Below, piece by piece: positions 1 to 8,147 of a stretch of 64,000 nucleotides of DNA; positions within the stretch are counted from its first letter, which is position 1; every line of letters starts with the position of its first letter. The stretch covers positions 116,431 to 180,430 of the forward strand of contig CALDGQ010000016.1 in NCBI GenBank assembly GCA_937941765.1. The letters are read 5' to 3'. Origin of the DNA: an uncultured Saprospiraceae bacterium. GTDB lineage: Bacteria; Bacteroidota; Bacteroidia; Chitinophagales; Saprospiraceae. The notes under the pieces are model-generated. The model worked only from the letters and a program-made list of their open reading frames with translations, made no database searches and was not told the origin of the DNA. The position numbers were made by a program, and so were the translations under genes.

Positions 1-794
1 GTAGCTGCGTTGAGTATCATTATTTTAAAACCAGGCTCATTTAGATTTGAATATGACCATCTTTCATCTTTTTGAGCAGGAAGATTGGTGCTACTAAGCA
101 CTAAACGTTTAATAGATTTTTTTACTTTTCCTCTTTTGTTCAAACCACCTTCTTTATCTTCCACAAATGGAGGTGCATTGTTGTAAGTATCGACATAAAC
201 AGTCCAAGCTTTATCGACTTCAAAAATGATATCTTGTTTAACGATCGGATAAGAAGCCGTAATTGGCGAGATTAATTGCTGAATTCCACTAAAATTTTCA
301 GATATAACTTCATAATAATCCAAGATATCACCTACCTCAAGATTTGGAATCGTCGTCTTATAATAACTGGAGCGATTATATGAGCTCCTATAATATTTAG
401 GAACTTGGGTTTTGACTTCTATTCCTTCATCTAATGGGATTTTGTTGATAGTACCATCTGGTTTCACATGCTTGAGTCCCAATGCACTAGAATTTTGATA
501 ATAATATTCTGAAAAGTCAGATAAAACAGACTTGTCTTGAATTTTTATTCTCTTTCTAATGACTCCTTTAGACATGTGTCCTGAGTTAGCTGCCAAAAAT
601 GAAAAGTGTAATTTTTGACACAAAGAAACGACGGGTTCGTCCGCAAATTCTGCAGGTACTTTAGTTACTTCAAAATCTTCATCGTCTTCTCCAAGTACTT
701 GATTGAAGTATTTAAGATCTTGTAGACTGAATGAATTTTGAGCCAACAATGAGACTGGTAAACATAAAAGTAAGAATAGTGTTAAATTTTTCAT
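1..794 (-). CDS. Secreted DUF3857-like protein (partial, 3' end outside window)
   Basis: The frame opens at an ATG at 792-794 and is still open at base 1, so only the first 264 codons are present. The product starts with MKNLTLFLLLCLPVSLLAQ, a clear Sec signal peptide ending in LLAQ. The remainder is beta-rich and contains EVGDILDYYEV, which resembles the DUF3857 half of DUF3857/transglutaminase proteins. A transglutaminase half, if there is one, would lie beyond the window. It begins 4 bases after the stop of the 643-residue gene upstream, which has the same general architecture, so the two are probably cotranscribed and related by duplication. The exact function is unknown; periplasmic or cell-surface location is inferred from the signal peptide. 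Confidence 0.75.
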   Translation of the reverse strand, partial: MKNLTLFLLLCLPVSLLAQNSFSLQDLKYFNQVLGEDDEDFEVTKVPAEFADEPVVSLCQKLHFSFLAANSGHMSKGVIRKRIKIQDKSVLSDFSEYYYQNSSALGLKHVKPDGTINKIPLDEGIEVKTQVPKYYRSSYNRSSYYKTTIPNLEVGDILDYYEVISENFSGIQQLISPITASYPIVKQDIIFEVDKAWTVYVDTYNNAPPFVEDKEGGLNKRGKVKKSIKRLVLSSTNLPAQKDERWSYSNLNEPGFKIMILNAA

Positions 795-798
795 CAGA

Positions 799-2730
799 TT
801 AATTTTTTTCTAAGATAATTTGATCTGCATAAAAAGCATTTAATTTCTCAATTAAACTATTCCATGCTTCAAAGTCATTGACTGCCAAAATAGAATGCTT
901 TATCTCAATATTTTTGGTGTAAGTAATTTGATTGTTATTTTTTGAAAATGACAATTGGAATGAGTATTTGTCATTTTCAGCAGCTATTTTTTCTGGGAAA
1001 TATTGAACCTTGTATCCTGTAGGAATATCAAAATTAGTTTGTTCACTAATCAAAAAGGTTTCGCTAAAATCATAAGGTACTTTTCGATCTTCTTTTATCG
1101 TGAAATTCTTAAAAGGATATTCTAATTCAGGACTAATGTAAAGTTCATTCTCAAGATCAATAATGTGGTTGTTGACATCAAATTGGTAATTAAATAAGAG
1201 GTCATTATCTCGATTTTCTAAACTTACTTCAGCGTCCAATTTCAAACTAACATTCTTGTCATAGTTGGAAAGATAACTAGTTAATTCATCCGAACGTTTG
1301 GATGCAGTTGAAGCTGCTAATTTATTCAACATCCATGTTTTGCGATTACCGGTATAGGTGACAACTCCTGTTCCTATTAATTTATCACCTTCGATTTTCA
1401 TCTTATTAATAACAACTTGTTTACTTTCTTCTGGTTTTTGCATCGGTACTTCCTCAATAATAAAAGCATCCTTGTCTTCAATCAATACTTGTTTCCCTTG
1501 AATCCGATACGCATAATTATATAAATCAACATACTTTTCGGTTGCATCTAGGAAAACTCTTTTTCCATTCAACATAATGCTGCAAATCATATGATTGTCC
1601 ACTACCAAACTAGGGATGTCATAAGTGTAAGGTAAATCCCTCGTTCCAATCCACGTAAGTCTTGCATCATAACCAGCAATGTTGAGCATTTCCTTTGTCA
1701 AGTTGGCCATTCCTTTACAGTCTCCATATTTATTGTTATAAACGGTCTGACAACTTTCAGGACGGAATCCCATTATCCCTTCTTCAAAAGCAATGTACTT
1801 GATGTTGTCTTGTACCCAATAAAAAATACTTTTGATTTTCTCTTCATCACTATTTTTACCCGCAATAATCTTGGTGACTGTTTTTTTCAAATCAGCATTA
1901 TCATTGCCTATTTCCTTGACTAATGAACGATACCAACCATAAAGATCACTAATGTCTTCCATCAATCGGACACTTTTTCCACCAACCTTTATTGATTTTG
2001 AAATCAGGATAAGGTGCGCATTAAAATTGCTTCTTCTGGGTGATGACTTTTCTCTAAATGCAGAATTGAGGTCTTTTAAGTTATAAGAATAAATTTTATG
2101 GCCATCTGCATTTTTATTCGATACAGCAGGTTTCTCTTTATCAAAATTCAATTCTCTAATATCTAAATCTAACCAAGACGGGACTTCAATTTCTATCGTA
2201 CTATTTTCAACTTCATAATAATCGTTGAAATACAATGGATCAAGAAACTTATAATCCGTATACGTTTTCTGATATTTGATTAATATTTCTTCTCCTTTCT
2301 CAAATAATTTAACATCAAAATTACAAACCTTTAAATCAGAATGAAAAATTCCATCTGATTGATAATCGAAAACAGTGTTTTCAATATTATGCGACTTTTT
2401 GCTGGTCGGAGAATCTTTATAAAGTATATAATCAATCTCCGAATTATCATCTATGAAAATAGACTTGTTGAAAGGAATCGTTGCATTGGTGTTTGACTTT
2501 ACAACAATGCTAACGGTCAATTTGGAAATTAACTCGTTTTTTTTCGTCAATTCAAAACTTACTTTTTGCTTTAAATCAGTAATTGATAATTTATCTTCTG
2601 CACATTCGCCATCTATAAAGCTAGTTGTCGATGTCTTTTTGTCGAGTTCTAAGAAAGGATTGGCAACGAGCGACTGGGTTCCTAAAATAAGGAGTACTAA
2701 TAAAACATGGTATTTGCAATTTGTGTTCAT
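799..2730 (-). CDS. Secreted DUF3857 / transglutaminase-like protein
   Basis: A 643-residue protein with an N-terminal signal peptide (VLLVLLILGTQSLVA). Residues about 50-260 form a beta-rich DUF3857-type region. Residues about 290-410 form a transglutaminase-like cysteine-protease fold with a full candidate triad: Cys338 in YGDCKGMANL, His380 in VDNHMIC and Asp395 in FLDATEKY. The C-terminal third is DUF3858-like beta structure. Such proteins are common in Bacteroidota and are exported, but their substrates are unknown; peptide hydrolysis or cross-linking is only inferred from the triad. It is the first gene of a two-gene unit with the partial paralogue that starts 4 bases downstream. Confidence 0.85.
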   Translation of the reverse strand: MNTNCKYHVLLVLLILGTQSLVANPFLELDKKTSTTSFIDGECAEDKLSITDLKQKVSFELTKKNELISKLTVSIVVKSNTNATIPFNKSIFIDDNSEIDYILYKDSPTSKKSHNIENTVFDYQSDGIFHSDLKVCNFDVKLFEKGEEILIKYQKTYTDYKFLDPLYFNDYYEVENSTIEIEVPSWLDLDIRELNFDKEKPAVSNKNADGHKIYSYNLKDLNSAFREKSSPRRSNFNAHLILISKSIKVGGKSVRLMEDISDLYGWYRSLVKEIGNDNADLKKTVTKIIAGKNSDEEKIKSIFYWVQDNIKYIAFEEGIMGFRPESCQTVYNNKYGDCKGMANLTKEMLNIAGYDARLTWIGTRDLPYTYDIPSLVVDNHMICSIMLNGKRVFLDATEKYVDLYNYAYRIQGKQVLIEDKDAFIIEEVPMQKPEESKQVVINKMKIEGDKLIGTGVVTYTGNRKTWMLNKLAASTASKRSDELTSYLSNYDKNVSLKLDAEVSLENRDNDLLFNYQFDVNNHIIDLENELYISPELEYPFKNFTIKEDRKVPYDFSETFLISEQTNFDIPTGYKVQYFPEKIAAENDKYSFQLSFSKNNNQITYTKNIEIKHSILAVNDFEAWNSLIEKLNAFYADQIILEKN

Positions 2731-2787
2731 GCGCTATTTTTATGAAAGTTGGATGAAAAACAATGGAACGCTAAATTCTTAACGATT

Positions 2788-2937
2788 CTAATTGAATCCT
2801 ATTTTGGCCTCTTCATCATTTTTTTTAGCAGCTATAATTAAATCTTTAAACAAAGATTCAACAAGATCAATACGGGTTTGAATTGTAATTGTTGATAGGA
2901 AGTATGAACTGTGATATGTTAGACCAATTTGAATGAG
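2788..2937 (-). pseudogene. Possible C-terminal gene remnant (no start codon)
   Basis: Between the transglutaminase gene and the membrane protein gene, the minus strand has a 49-codon open stretch without an ATG, bounded upstream by a TAA at 2938-2940 and ending in TAG at 2788-2790. Its translation looks protein-like, with segments such as YHSSYFLSTITIQTRIDLVE and LFKDLIIAAKKNDEEAKIGF, and it may be the tail of a deleted gene. I do not recognise the family. Chance open frame remains a real alternative. The rest of the 372-base gap (2731-3102) shows nothing else. Confidence 0.25.
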
Positions 2938-3102
2938 TTATAACATTCAATAAACATACCTAATTTAATTCATTTTTAAGAGAAAACCGACAAAAATTGA
3001 TATGGTAAATATGGAAATGTGTAAAGGTTTAACTTTAGTGTGTTTCTGAGTGAACTTATTGTTCTGAAATAATGAAATTTGGAGCTAAAAATTTATGATG
3101 CG

Positions 3103-3567
3103 CTATTTAAACTCAAACAATTCTTTAAACTCCGGATATTCTTCAGCATATTTTTTAAAACCTTTTCTACCAGCTATGAAGGTAATTTTATCGCCAAACG
3201 CACCACCTTTTTTAAGAAAGACGGTATAAGAATTGAAAATTAAAAAATTATTTCGCTCAATTTTCTCTACGTTGTGAAAAGGGTATCTAAATGCTTTCCT
3301 ATAATTGGTGATATATAAATAACGATCGTCTGCTTCCACTCTTTTTAATCGGATAAATGCCCAATAAAAAAACAACATTCCGGAAACTAAAAACATTATA
3401 AATGCAATCCTGAATTGAGTTGCAGGATATCCAAATATCCATTCTTCATCAATTTTGAAAAAGCCTAATGCTAAAGCTCCAAAAAAGGAAGTCCATAAAG
3501 TGGGTAAAAAGTACTTTACGATTACCGTCCATCGAGAAGATACGTTGACGACTTTTTTATTACTCAT
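3103..3567 (-). CDS. Small membrane protein with PH-like cytoplasmic tail
   Basis: A 154-residue protein with two hydrophobic segments near the N-terminus (about residues 20-40 and 52-75), followed by a soluble beta-rich tail (YLYITNYRKAFRYPFHNVEKIERN) that resembles membrane-bound bacterial PH-like domains. I chose the ATG at 3565-3567 (MSNKKVV), which overlaps the last 8 bases of tatC and suggests translational coupling. An in-frame ATG 8 codons upstream would overlap more deeply. The context with tatC suggests an envelope function, but none can be assigned. Confidence 0.7.
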   Translation of the reverse strand: MSNKKVVNVSSRWTVIVKYFLPTLWTSFFGALALGFFKIDEEWIFGYPATQFRIAFIMFLVSGMLFFYWAFIRLKRVEADDRYLYITNYRKAFRYPFHNVEKIERNNFLIFNSYTVFLKKGGAFGDKITFIAGRKGFKKYAEEYPEFKELFEFK

Positions 3568-4402
3568 CGTCGGAATTTTTGTGTCTATCATTGACTCTTT
3601 TTGAAATTAGAATGCTTGCTTCATATAAAAAATATAATGGAACGCTTATCAACAATTGGGTCATCACATCAGGTGGCGTAATGATCGCTGCACCTACCAA
3701 TATCATCACAAATGCATGTTTGCGATATTGACGCATAAACGCTGGTGTCACCAATCCTACTTTGGATAAAAAGTAAACGATAATCGGCAATTCGAAAACC
3801 AACCCTGTTGGTATCGTAAACATGGTCATATAGTTGACATAGGAAGTAAGGGTAGGAGCAAGTGCTATATTGGCCAAGTCGTAATTACCAAAAAAGTTAA
3901 CCGCAAATGGTGCAATAACAAAATAACCGAACAATACACCTGAGAAAAATAACAATGAACACACCCAAACGATTCCTCTTGCTGCTTTCGCCTCTTTTTC
4001 ATAAAGACCAGGTTTTACAAATTTCCAGATTTCCCAAAAGATGTAAGGAAAAGCAATCACAAAACCCATCAACAATGAAACTTTTAAATGGGTCAGAAAA
4101 AGCTCACCGAGTTCTCGTGCTAATAATTCAATTTTGGGTGGTTGAACCACAAAGTTTTCAAAACCTAAAAGAGCCGCAAATTTAGTAAGCGCAGTATAGG
4201 TTGGAAAGTCAGCACGCATCGGACCCATTATGACATACGTGAAAAAGAAATCTTTCATCACAAAAACAATAATCCCAAAAATTAAAATAGATGAGACCGC
4301 TCGGATTAGGTTCCAGCGCAACTCTTCCAAATGATCCAGAAATGACATTTCCTTTTCAGTTTTCATAAGTTCTTTGTCCACATCAATTTGATCTAAAGGC
4401 AT
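3560..4402 (-). CDS. tatC: Sec-independent protein translocase TatC
   Basis: This is the polytopic core of the twin-arginine translocase, which binds twin-arginine signal peptides of folded proteins at the inner membrane. The 280-residue product has the TatC N-terminal motif SFLDHLEELRWNLIR at residues 20-34, then about six membrane spans and the conserved loop FWEIWKFVKPGLYEKE, with further spans carrying FELPIIVYFL and ITPPDVMTQLL. The length is slightly above the usual 240-260 residues because of a charged N-terminal extension. TatA and TatB genes are not in the window. A TAnnTTTG box lies just upstream on the minus strand. Its 3' end overlaps the following small membrane-protein gene. Confidence 0.95.
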   Translation of the reverse strand: MPLDQIDVDKELMKTEKEMSFLDHLEELRWNLIRAVSSILIFGIIVFVMKDFFFTYVIMGPMRADFPTYTALTKFAALLGFENFVVQPPKIELLARELGELFLTHLKVSLLMGFVIAFPYIFWEIWKFVKPGLYEKEAKAARGIVWVCSLLFFSGVLFGYFVIAPFAVNFFGNYDLANIALAPTLTSYVNYMTMFTIPTGLVFELPIIVYFLSKVGLVTPAFMRQYRKHAFVMILVGAAIITPPDVMTQLLISVPLYFLYEASILISKRVNDRHKNSDDE

Positions 4403-4420
4403 TTAAAATTTCTTTGTCTA

Positions 4421-4428
4421 CAAATTTA
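4421..4428 (-). promoter_or_regulatory. Bacteroidota -7 box upstream of tatC
   Basis: Reading the minus strand, TAAATTTG matches the TAnnTTTG consensus of the Bacteroidota housekeeping sigma factor. It is 19 bases upstream of the tatC ATG, implying a short leader. No clear -33 TTG was found. Confidence 0.45.
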
Positions 4429-4517
4429 GAAATTTAACTTGGTTAATCTCCTAAACTAATTACAAGTTGTGAAGCAATTAGTTCAAAAAAGAGCTCGACT
4501 TCGTATATAAAATAATG

Positions 4518-4525
4518 TACATTTG
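4518..4525 (+). promoter_or_regulatory. Bacteroidota -7 box upstream of the cation antiporter
   Basis: TACATTTG followed by CAC fits TAnnTTTG. It stands about 195 bases before the antiporter ATG, so the long inverted repeat at 4536-4693 would lie within the leader RNA. Confidence 0.5.
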
Positions 4526-4535
4526 CACCCGCCTT

Positions 4536-4693
4536 ACAGATTGTATTCTAAAATGGCGGTTATTATCTGAAAGAAAAATTTATTGAGATCAAGGCGGAAA
4601 ACGTAGACATAGCCTTTGTTATAACGAGGCTTTCCAACGCTGATATCGATAAATTTTTGTCATAGAATATCGCCATTTTTGAGTTCAATCTGT
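4536..4693. repeat. 158-bp imperfect inverted repeat (MITE-like or long RNA hairpin)
   Basis: The two ends are inverted copies: ACAGATTG at 4536-4543 and CAATCTGT at 4686-4693. The pairing continues inward through AAAATGGCG/CGCCATTTTT and AAAAATTTAT/ATAAATTTTT. A TA dinucleotide flanks the inner CAGATTG ends on both sides, which would suit an IS630/Tc1-type target duplication. It sits in the predicted 5' leader of the antiporter gene, so it may instead act as a structured leader. Apart from this, the 317-base gap 4403-4719 holds only the two promoter boxes. Confidence 0.6.
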
Positions 4694-4719
4694 ATTAGAT
4701 ACTTTTCAGAATATTTGTT

Positions 4720-5655
4720 ATGTCAGTAGATTTATTACAATACCTCGGTTTATTCATTGTCAGCTTAGCAGTCTTGTTGAAAGCTTCTGACTGGTTTATC
4801 AATTCTGCTGAATCGATTGGGCTTTCTTTTGGAATTTCTCCTTTTATTATTGGTGTGACAATTATCGCTTTTGGAACTTCATTGCCAGAATTAGCAACAT
4901 CAGTAGCATCTGTATTGGCAGGGAAATCAGAAATTGTTATCGCCAATGTCGTCGGTTCCAATTTGACGAACATTGCTTTGGTGTTGGGTATCGTCGCAAT
5001 CATGGCCAAACAAATTGAGATGGAATACAATATTTGGCATATTGATATGCCTTATTTGTGGGGTTCCGCATTTTTATTGTGGTTTACAGTTGTGGATTTG
5101 CACTTTTCAATGTTTGAGGCTGTATTGTTTTTATGTGGAATCATCATTTTCTTATCCTACTCATTTGGAAGTGATCAAGGAGATGAAGATGACGAGGAAA
5201 AGGAAGAAGTCAATTGGAAAACTTATCTCCTTTTAGTGGTAGGTGGAATACTAGTGTGGTTGGGAGCAGTTTATACGATTGAGTCCATTACACAACTTTC
5301 AACTATGGCTGGAATTAGCCCAGACATAATTGCGATTACTGCTGTTGCTTTAGGAACTTCACTTCCAGAAGTTATCGTAAGTGTAAAATGCGCATTAGCA
5401 GGAAAAACTTCCATTGCAGTCGGAAACGTTTTGGGATCTAATATCTTCAACACCTATGTTGTAATGGGAGTTGCCAGATTATTTGGTGAATTGACGATCC
5501 CAGAAACAATCGTTTCGCTACAAATGCCAATCATGATTGTAATGACGATTTTGTTTGGTATCATGTCCAACAATAAAAAAATTACAAAGTGGGAAGGAAT
5601 GGTACTCATCATGTTTTATGCTTTCTTCATTGCTGAGAATTTGAAAAATATTTGA
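4720..5655 (+). CDS. Na+/Ca2+ antiporter, CaCA family (YrbG-like)
   Basis: A 311-residue inner-membrane cation exchanger with about ten spans in two inverted halves. Each half carries the CaCA alpha-repeat signature. The first reads GTSLPELATSV with NVVGSNLTNI about 30 residues later; the second reads GTSLPEVIVSV followed by NVLGSNIFNTY. An acidic cytoplasmic loop between the halves (GDEDDEEKEE) is typical of the family. It most likely exchanges Ca2+ for Na+ or H+; the exact coupling ion cannot be read from the sequence. It is transcribed alone, with a promoter-like box about 200 bases upstream. Confidence 0.9.
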   Translation: MSVDLLQYLGLFIVSLAVLLKASDWFINSAESIGLSFGISPFIIGVTIIAFGTSLPELATSVASVLAGKSEIVIANVVGSNLTNIALVLGIVAIMAKQIEMEYNIWHIDMPYLWGSAFLLWFTVVDLHFSMFEAVLFLCGIIIFLSYSFGSDQGDEDDEEKEEVNWKTYLLLVVGGILVWLGAVYTIESITQLSTMAGISPDIIAITAVALGTSLPEVIVSVKCALAGKTSIAVGNVLGSNIFNTYVVMGVARLFGELTIPETIVSLQMPIMIVMTILFGIMSNNKKITKWEGMVLIMFYAFFIAENLKNI

Positions 5656-5726
5656 TACACTTTTCTTCTGTCGATTCTCATTTTCCAAAAAGACATTGTA
5701 ACCTTATACAATACCCTAGTTTATTG

Positions 5727-5762
5727 AAAAAGCTCCTGTGATATTTGTTCCATGGGCTTTTT
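5727..5762 (+). terminator. Terminator-like hairpin after the antiporter
   Basis: AAAAAGCTC and GGGCTTTTT form a short stem around an 18-base loop, ending in a T run. The rest of the 349-base gap 5656-6004 has only the promoter at its right end. Confidence 0.45.
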
Positions 5763-5965
5763 AGCTGTTTTGGGGTATATCTTTATAGGCTAATCTAGCT
5801 TAGATTGTACTTGTATTGAGGGCGACGTTGCTCGATTTACAACTAAAAACAAAGACTATATTAATAGGGTTGATTTATCTAAAATCAGCTCTATTTTTTT
5901 GCGCATATCTGATACAATTTTCGTTATAAAGAGAAAATACCCAATTTTCACATTATCATTATTTA

Positions 5966-5973
5966 TATATTTG
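5966..5973 (+). promoter_or_regulatory. Bacteroidota -7 box upstream of the DUF6089 barrel gene
   Basis: TATATTTG followed by CACCC fits TAnnTTTG and lies 32 bases before the ATG. Confidence 0.55.
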
Positions 5974-6004
5974 CACCCTTGAAATAGCAATTAAATTAAA
6001 AACT

Positions 6005-6670
6005 ATGATTTTTAGAACACTCTTTATAACCCTACTTTGTTTACCTCTTATTGGAAATGCACAATCCTTTGAATTTGGAGTCCTTGGTGGCTTTTCAAAT
6101 TATCAAGGCGATTTGGTTGAAAGTTATTTAGAATTTGAAGAAACCAATCTAGCTTGGGGCTTATTTGTGAGATATAATTTTAATGAAAAATTTTCTGCAA
6201 GAATAAATTACAACAATGGTCAAATCAGTGGTGATGACCAGAATGGAACTGAAGAATGGAGAAAAGAGCGAAATTTTAGCTTCCGTTCAAGTATTAATGA
6301 GTTCTCTTTAATTGGTGAATGGGATATATTCGGTCAACAATCCTACACCACTTCAGGTATGTTTGAAAGTTCATTAACCCCTTATTTGTTATTTGGGGTC
6401 GGATTAGTAAAATTTGATGTAGCAGCTGAAGGTGATGGTTTATCTGTCGAAGAAGAATATCCAAGTGTTTTCTTTTCTGTTCCAATCGGTGGAGGACTTA
6501 AATATCATTTTCAAGAGCGAGTAACCTTAGGAGCAGAATTGGCTTTTAGACCTGCATTTGGAGATTATTTAGATGGTGTCAGTTTAACTGGAAATCCAGA
6601 TAAAAATGACTGGTATCTTTTTGGTGGGTTGACAATCTCTATTAGTTTCGGAGATGGTAGTACCTTTTAA
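6005..6670 (+). CDS. Outer-membrane beta-barrel protein, DUF6089 type
   Basis: A 221-residue protein with a signal peptide ending in GNAQ, followed by alternating beta strands. The N-terminal run FEFGVLGGFSNYQGDLVE, then RYNFNEKFSARINYNNGQIS with GDD and RNFSFRS, fits the DUF6089/PorG-like outer-membrane barrel family, which is widespread in Bacteroidota. PorG is a T9SS component, but DUF6089 barrels are numerous and I cannot say this is PorG itself. The C-terminus ends in a strand-like GGLTISISFGDG. It is transcribed alone from a good promoter. Confidence 0.8.
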   Translation: MIFRTLFITLLCLPLIGNAQSFEFGVLGGFSNYQGDLVESYLEFEETNLAWGLFVRYNFNEKFSARINYNNGQISGDDQNGTEEWRKERNFSFRSSINEFSLIGEWDIFGQQSYTTSGMFESSLTPYLLFGVGLVKFDVAAEGDGLSVEEEYPSVFFSVPIGGGLKYHFQERVTLGAELAFRPAFGDYLDGVSLTGNPDKNDWYLFGGLTISISFGDGSTF

Positions 6671-6726
6671 AAATTCTAGTTCTTTCGTATATTAGTAGTA
6701 TCATCCTAGAAATCTTTTGTTTTATA

Positions 6727-6814
6727 TAATCTGTAATCCGAAGACCGGAGTGTGAATCACGTAACCGCCATTTTTAAATGGTGTAACTGCAATCGGCCAT
6801 TTGAAAACAGATTA
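6727..6814. repeat. 88-bp intergenic inverted repeat
   Basis: Perfect 8-base ends TAATCTGT (6727-6734) and ACAGATTA (6807-6814) enclose an inner stem centred on CCATTTTTAAATGG. On the minus strand it contains AAAATGGCGGTTA, a 13-base string also present in the repeat at 4536-4693. A further small palindrome, TTTGGCG-TCT-CGCCAAA, lies at 6835-6851. Confidence 0.5.
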
Positions 6815-6888
6815 AAAAGTTTGACTTCGTTGGTTTTGGCGTCTCGCCAAAGAACCTTCATATTCAACCAAACAATAAATAAAATTCG

Positions 6889-7644
6889 ATGATTCTAACA
6901 AAGCATTTGCTACTCACATTATCCATAATTATTCTAGGTACTTTCAATAATCCGACGGAAGTTGCTGGACCTAGCAAAGGTCTTGTTGCCTACTACTCTT
7001 TCAATAATTGTGATGCAAAAGATGATTCTGGAAATGGTTCTGACGGTGAATTGTTTGGAGGCGTTGGATGTTGGTGTGGAATTGATGATGATGGTTTGCA
7101 ATTCGATGGAGTAGATGACTTCGTAAGATTCACGGGTAGTGTCAATCGATATTTCAATACCAGTGACTTTACGATTAGTTTTTATTTCAAACAAAGTGGA
7201 TACGCAGTCTTCAAACAAACAATGTTGGCGAAAAGAGACTCTTGTGGAGATTTCAATATGTTTGAAATTCAGATGAATAAACATAAAAATGAAGTAGACG
7301 TCGATGTTCATGAAACCCCTAAAAGAGATTATCCAGATATTTCTCCAGAAGTTAAAACCGTCGGATGGCATCATTTTGCACTGGTCAGAAAAGGAACGCA
7401 TGCTTTCACCTACATCGATGGCGAATTGCGTAGAACTGGTATCCGCTGCTCAGGTATCGATATTGCAAATGAAGCACCTCTAGCTTTTGCAGATAGCCCA
7501 TGTATTCAAACCAACGAATCTAAGCGATTTAAAGGAATTTTGGACGAACTACGAGTATTCGACACTGCATTGACCCATGAAGAGATCATGCAACTTTACA
7601 GCATATATCTAATAGAAAACGCTCTTGCAGATTGTTATTCCTAA
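6889..7644 (+). CDS. Secreted LamG-domain (concanavalin-like) protein
   Basis: A 251-residue protein with a signal peptide (LLLTLSIIILGTFNNPTEVA), then a single LamG/jelly-roll domain. The LamG pattern is clear: GLVAYYSFNNC at the start, GLQFDGVDDFVRF, FTISFYFK, WHHFALVRKG, YIDGEL and the closing FKGILDELRVFDTALTHEEI. This closely matches the LamG part of the larger protein at 8148-9680, so the two look like duplicates. It has no T9SS C-terminal domain, so it is probably periplasmic, or surface-bound by another route. Binding to carbohydrate or protein is inferred from the fold only. Confidence 0.8.
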   Translation: MILTKHLLLTLSIIILGTFNNPTEVAGPSKGLVAYYSFNNCDAKDDSGNGSDGELFGGVGCWCGIDDDGLQFDGVDDFVRFTGSVNRYFNTSDFTISFYFKQSGYAVFKQTMLAKRDSCGDFNMFEIQMNKHKNEVDVDVHETPKRDYPDISPEVKTVGWHHFALVRKGTHAFTYIDGELRRTGIRCSGIDIANEAPLAFADSPCIQTNESKRFKGILDELRVFDTALTHEEIMQLYSIYLIENALADCYS

Positions 7645-7694
7645 TTCTGCTAAAAAAATGCACATCTAAACATCATTATCCAACCTAAAGCACT

Positions 7695-7702
7695 TACTTT
7701 TG
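7695..7702 (+). promoter_or_regulatory. Bacteroidota -7 box upstream of ybaB
   Basis: TACTTTTG fits TAnnTTTG and lies 47 bases before the ybaB-type ATG. Confidence 0.5.
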
Positions 7703-7748
7703 TAGGCTAATATCAAATATTTATATTTCATCATATATCTATAAAATT

Positions 7749-8066
7749 ATGTTTGGAGACCTACTTGGAAATTTAGAAGAAAAGCAAAAAGAAATGAAAG
7801 CCAAATTGGCTCAAATTTTTGTTAACGCAGAAGCTGGCGATGGTGCTATCAAAGTAACTGCTAATGCCAATCGTGAAATCACCAATATCGCCATTGATAC
7901 TCAAAAAATGGATCTAACCGATTCTGAAGCGTTGGAGGATTTAATTTTAGTTGCAACAAATAGAGCATTGGAAATGGCTGCAGAAAAAGAAGCTACTGAA
8001 TCTCAAAGTCTTATGAAAGATATGTTGCCTCCAGGTATGGGGAATTTACCTAATATGTTTGGATAA
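7749..8066 (+). CDS. Nucleoid-associated protein, YbaB/EbfC family
   Basis: A 105-residue protein with the YbaB layout: a helical N-terminus (LGNLEEKQKEMKAKL), a central beta hairpin (INVEAGDGAIKVTANANREI-like), then a long helix and a flexible tail rich in Met, Pro and Gly (MLPPGMGNLPNMFG). Family members form tweezer-shaped dimers that bind DNA and coat the nucleoid. The usual partners dnaX and recR are absent here. It sits between two LamG genes but has its own promoter-like box. Confidence 0.9.
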   Translation: MFGDLLGNLEEKQKEMKAKLAQIFVNAEAGDGAIKVTANANREITNIAIDTQKMDLTDSEALEDLILVATNRALEMAAEKEATESQSLMKDMLPPGMGNLPNMFG

Positions 8067-8147
8067 AATATTCATTACACTTAAACGTTTATACATAAGT
8101 ACGTTGAATTCATCAACGTTGATTGATTCCCGTAATAAATTTTAAAC

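Noticed and set aside
2453..2782. Plus-strand 109-codon frame
   Set aside because: It lies opposite the 5' part of the transglutaminase gene and has no domain or signal; it is an antisense shadow.
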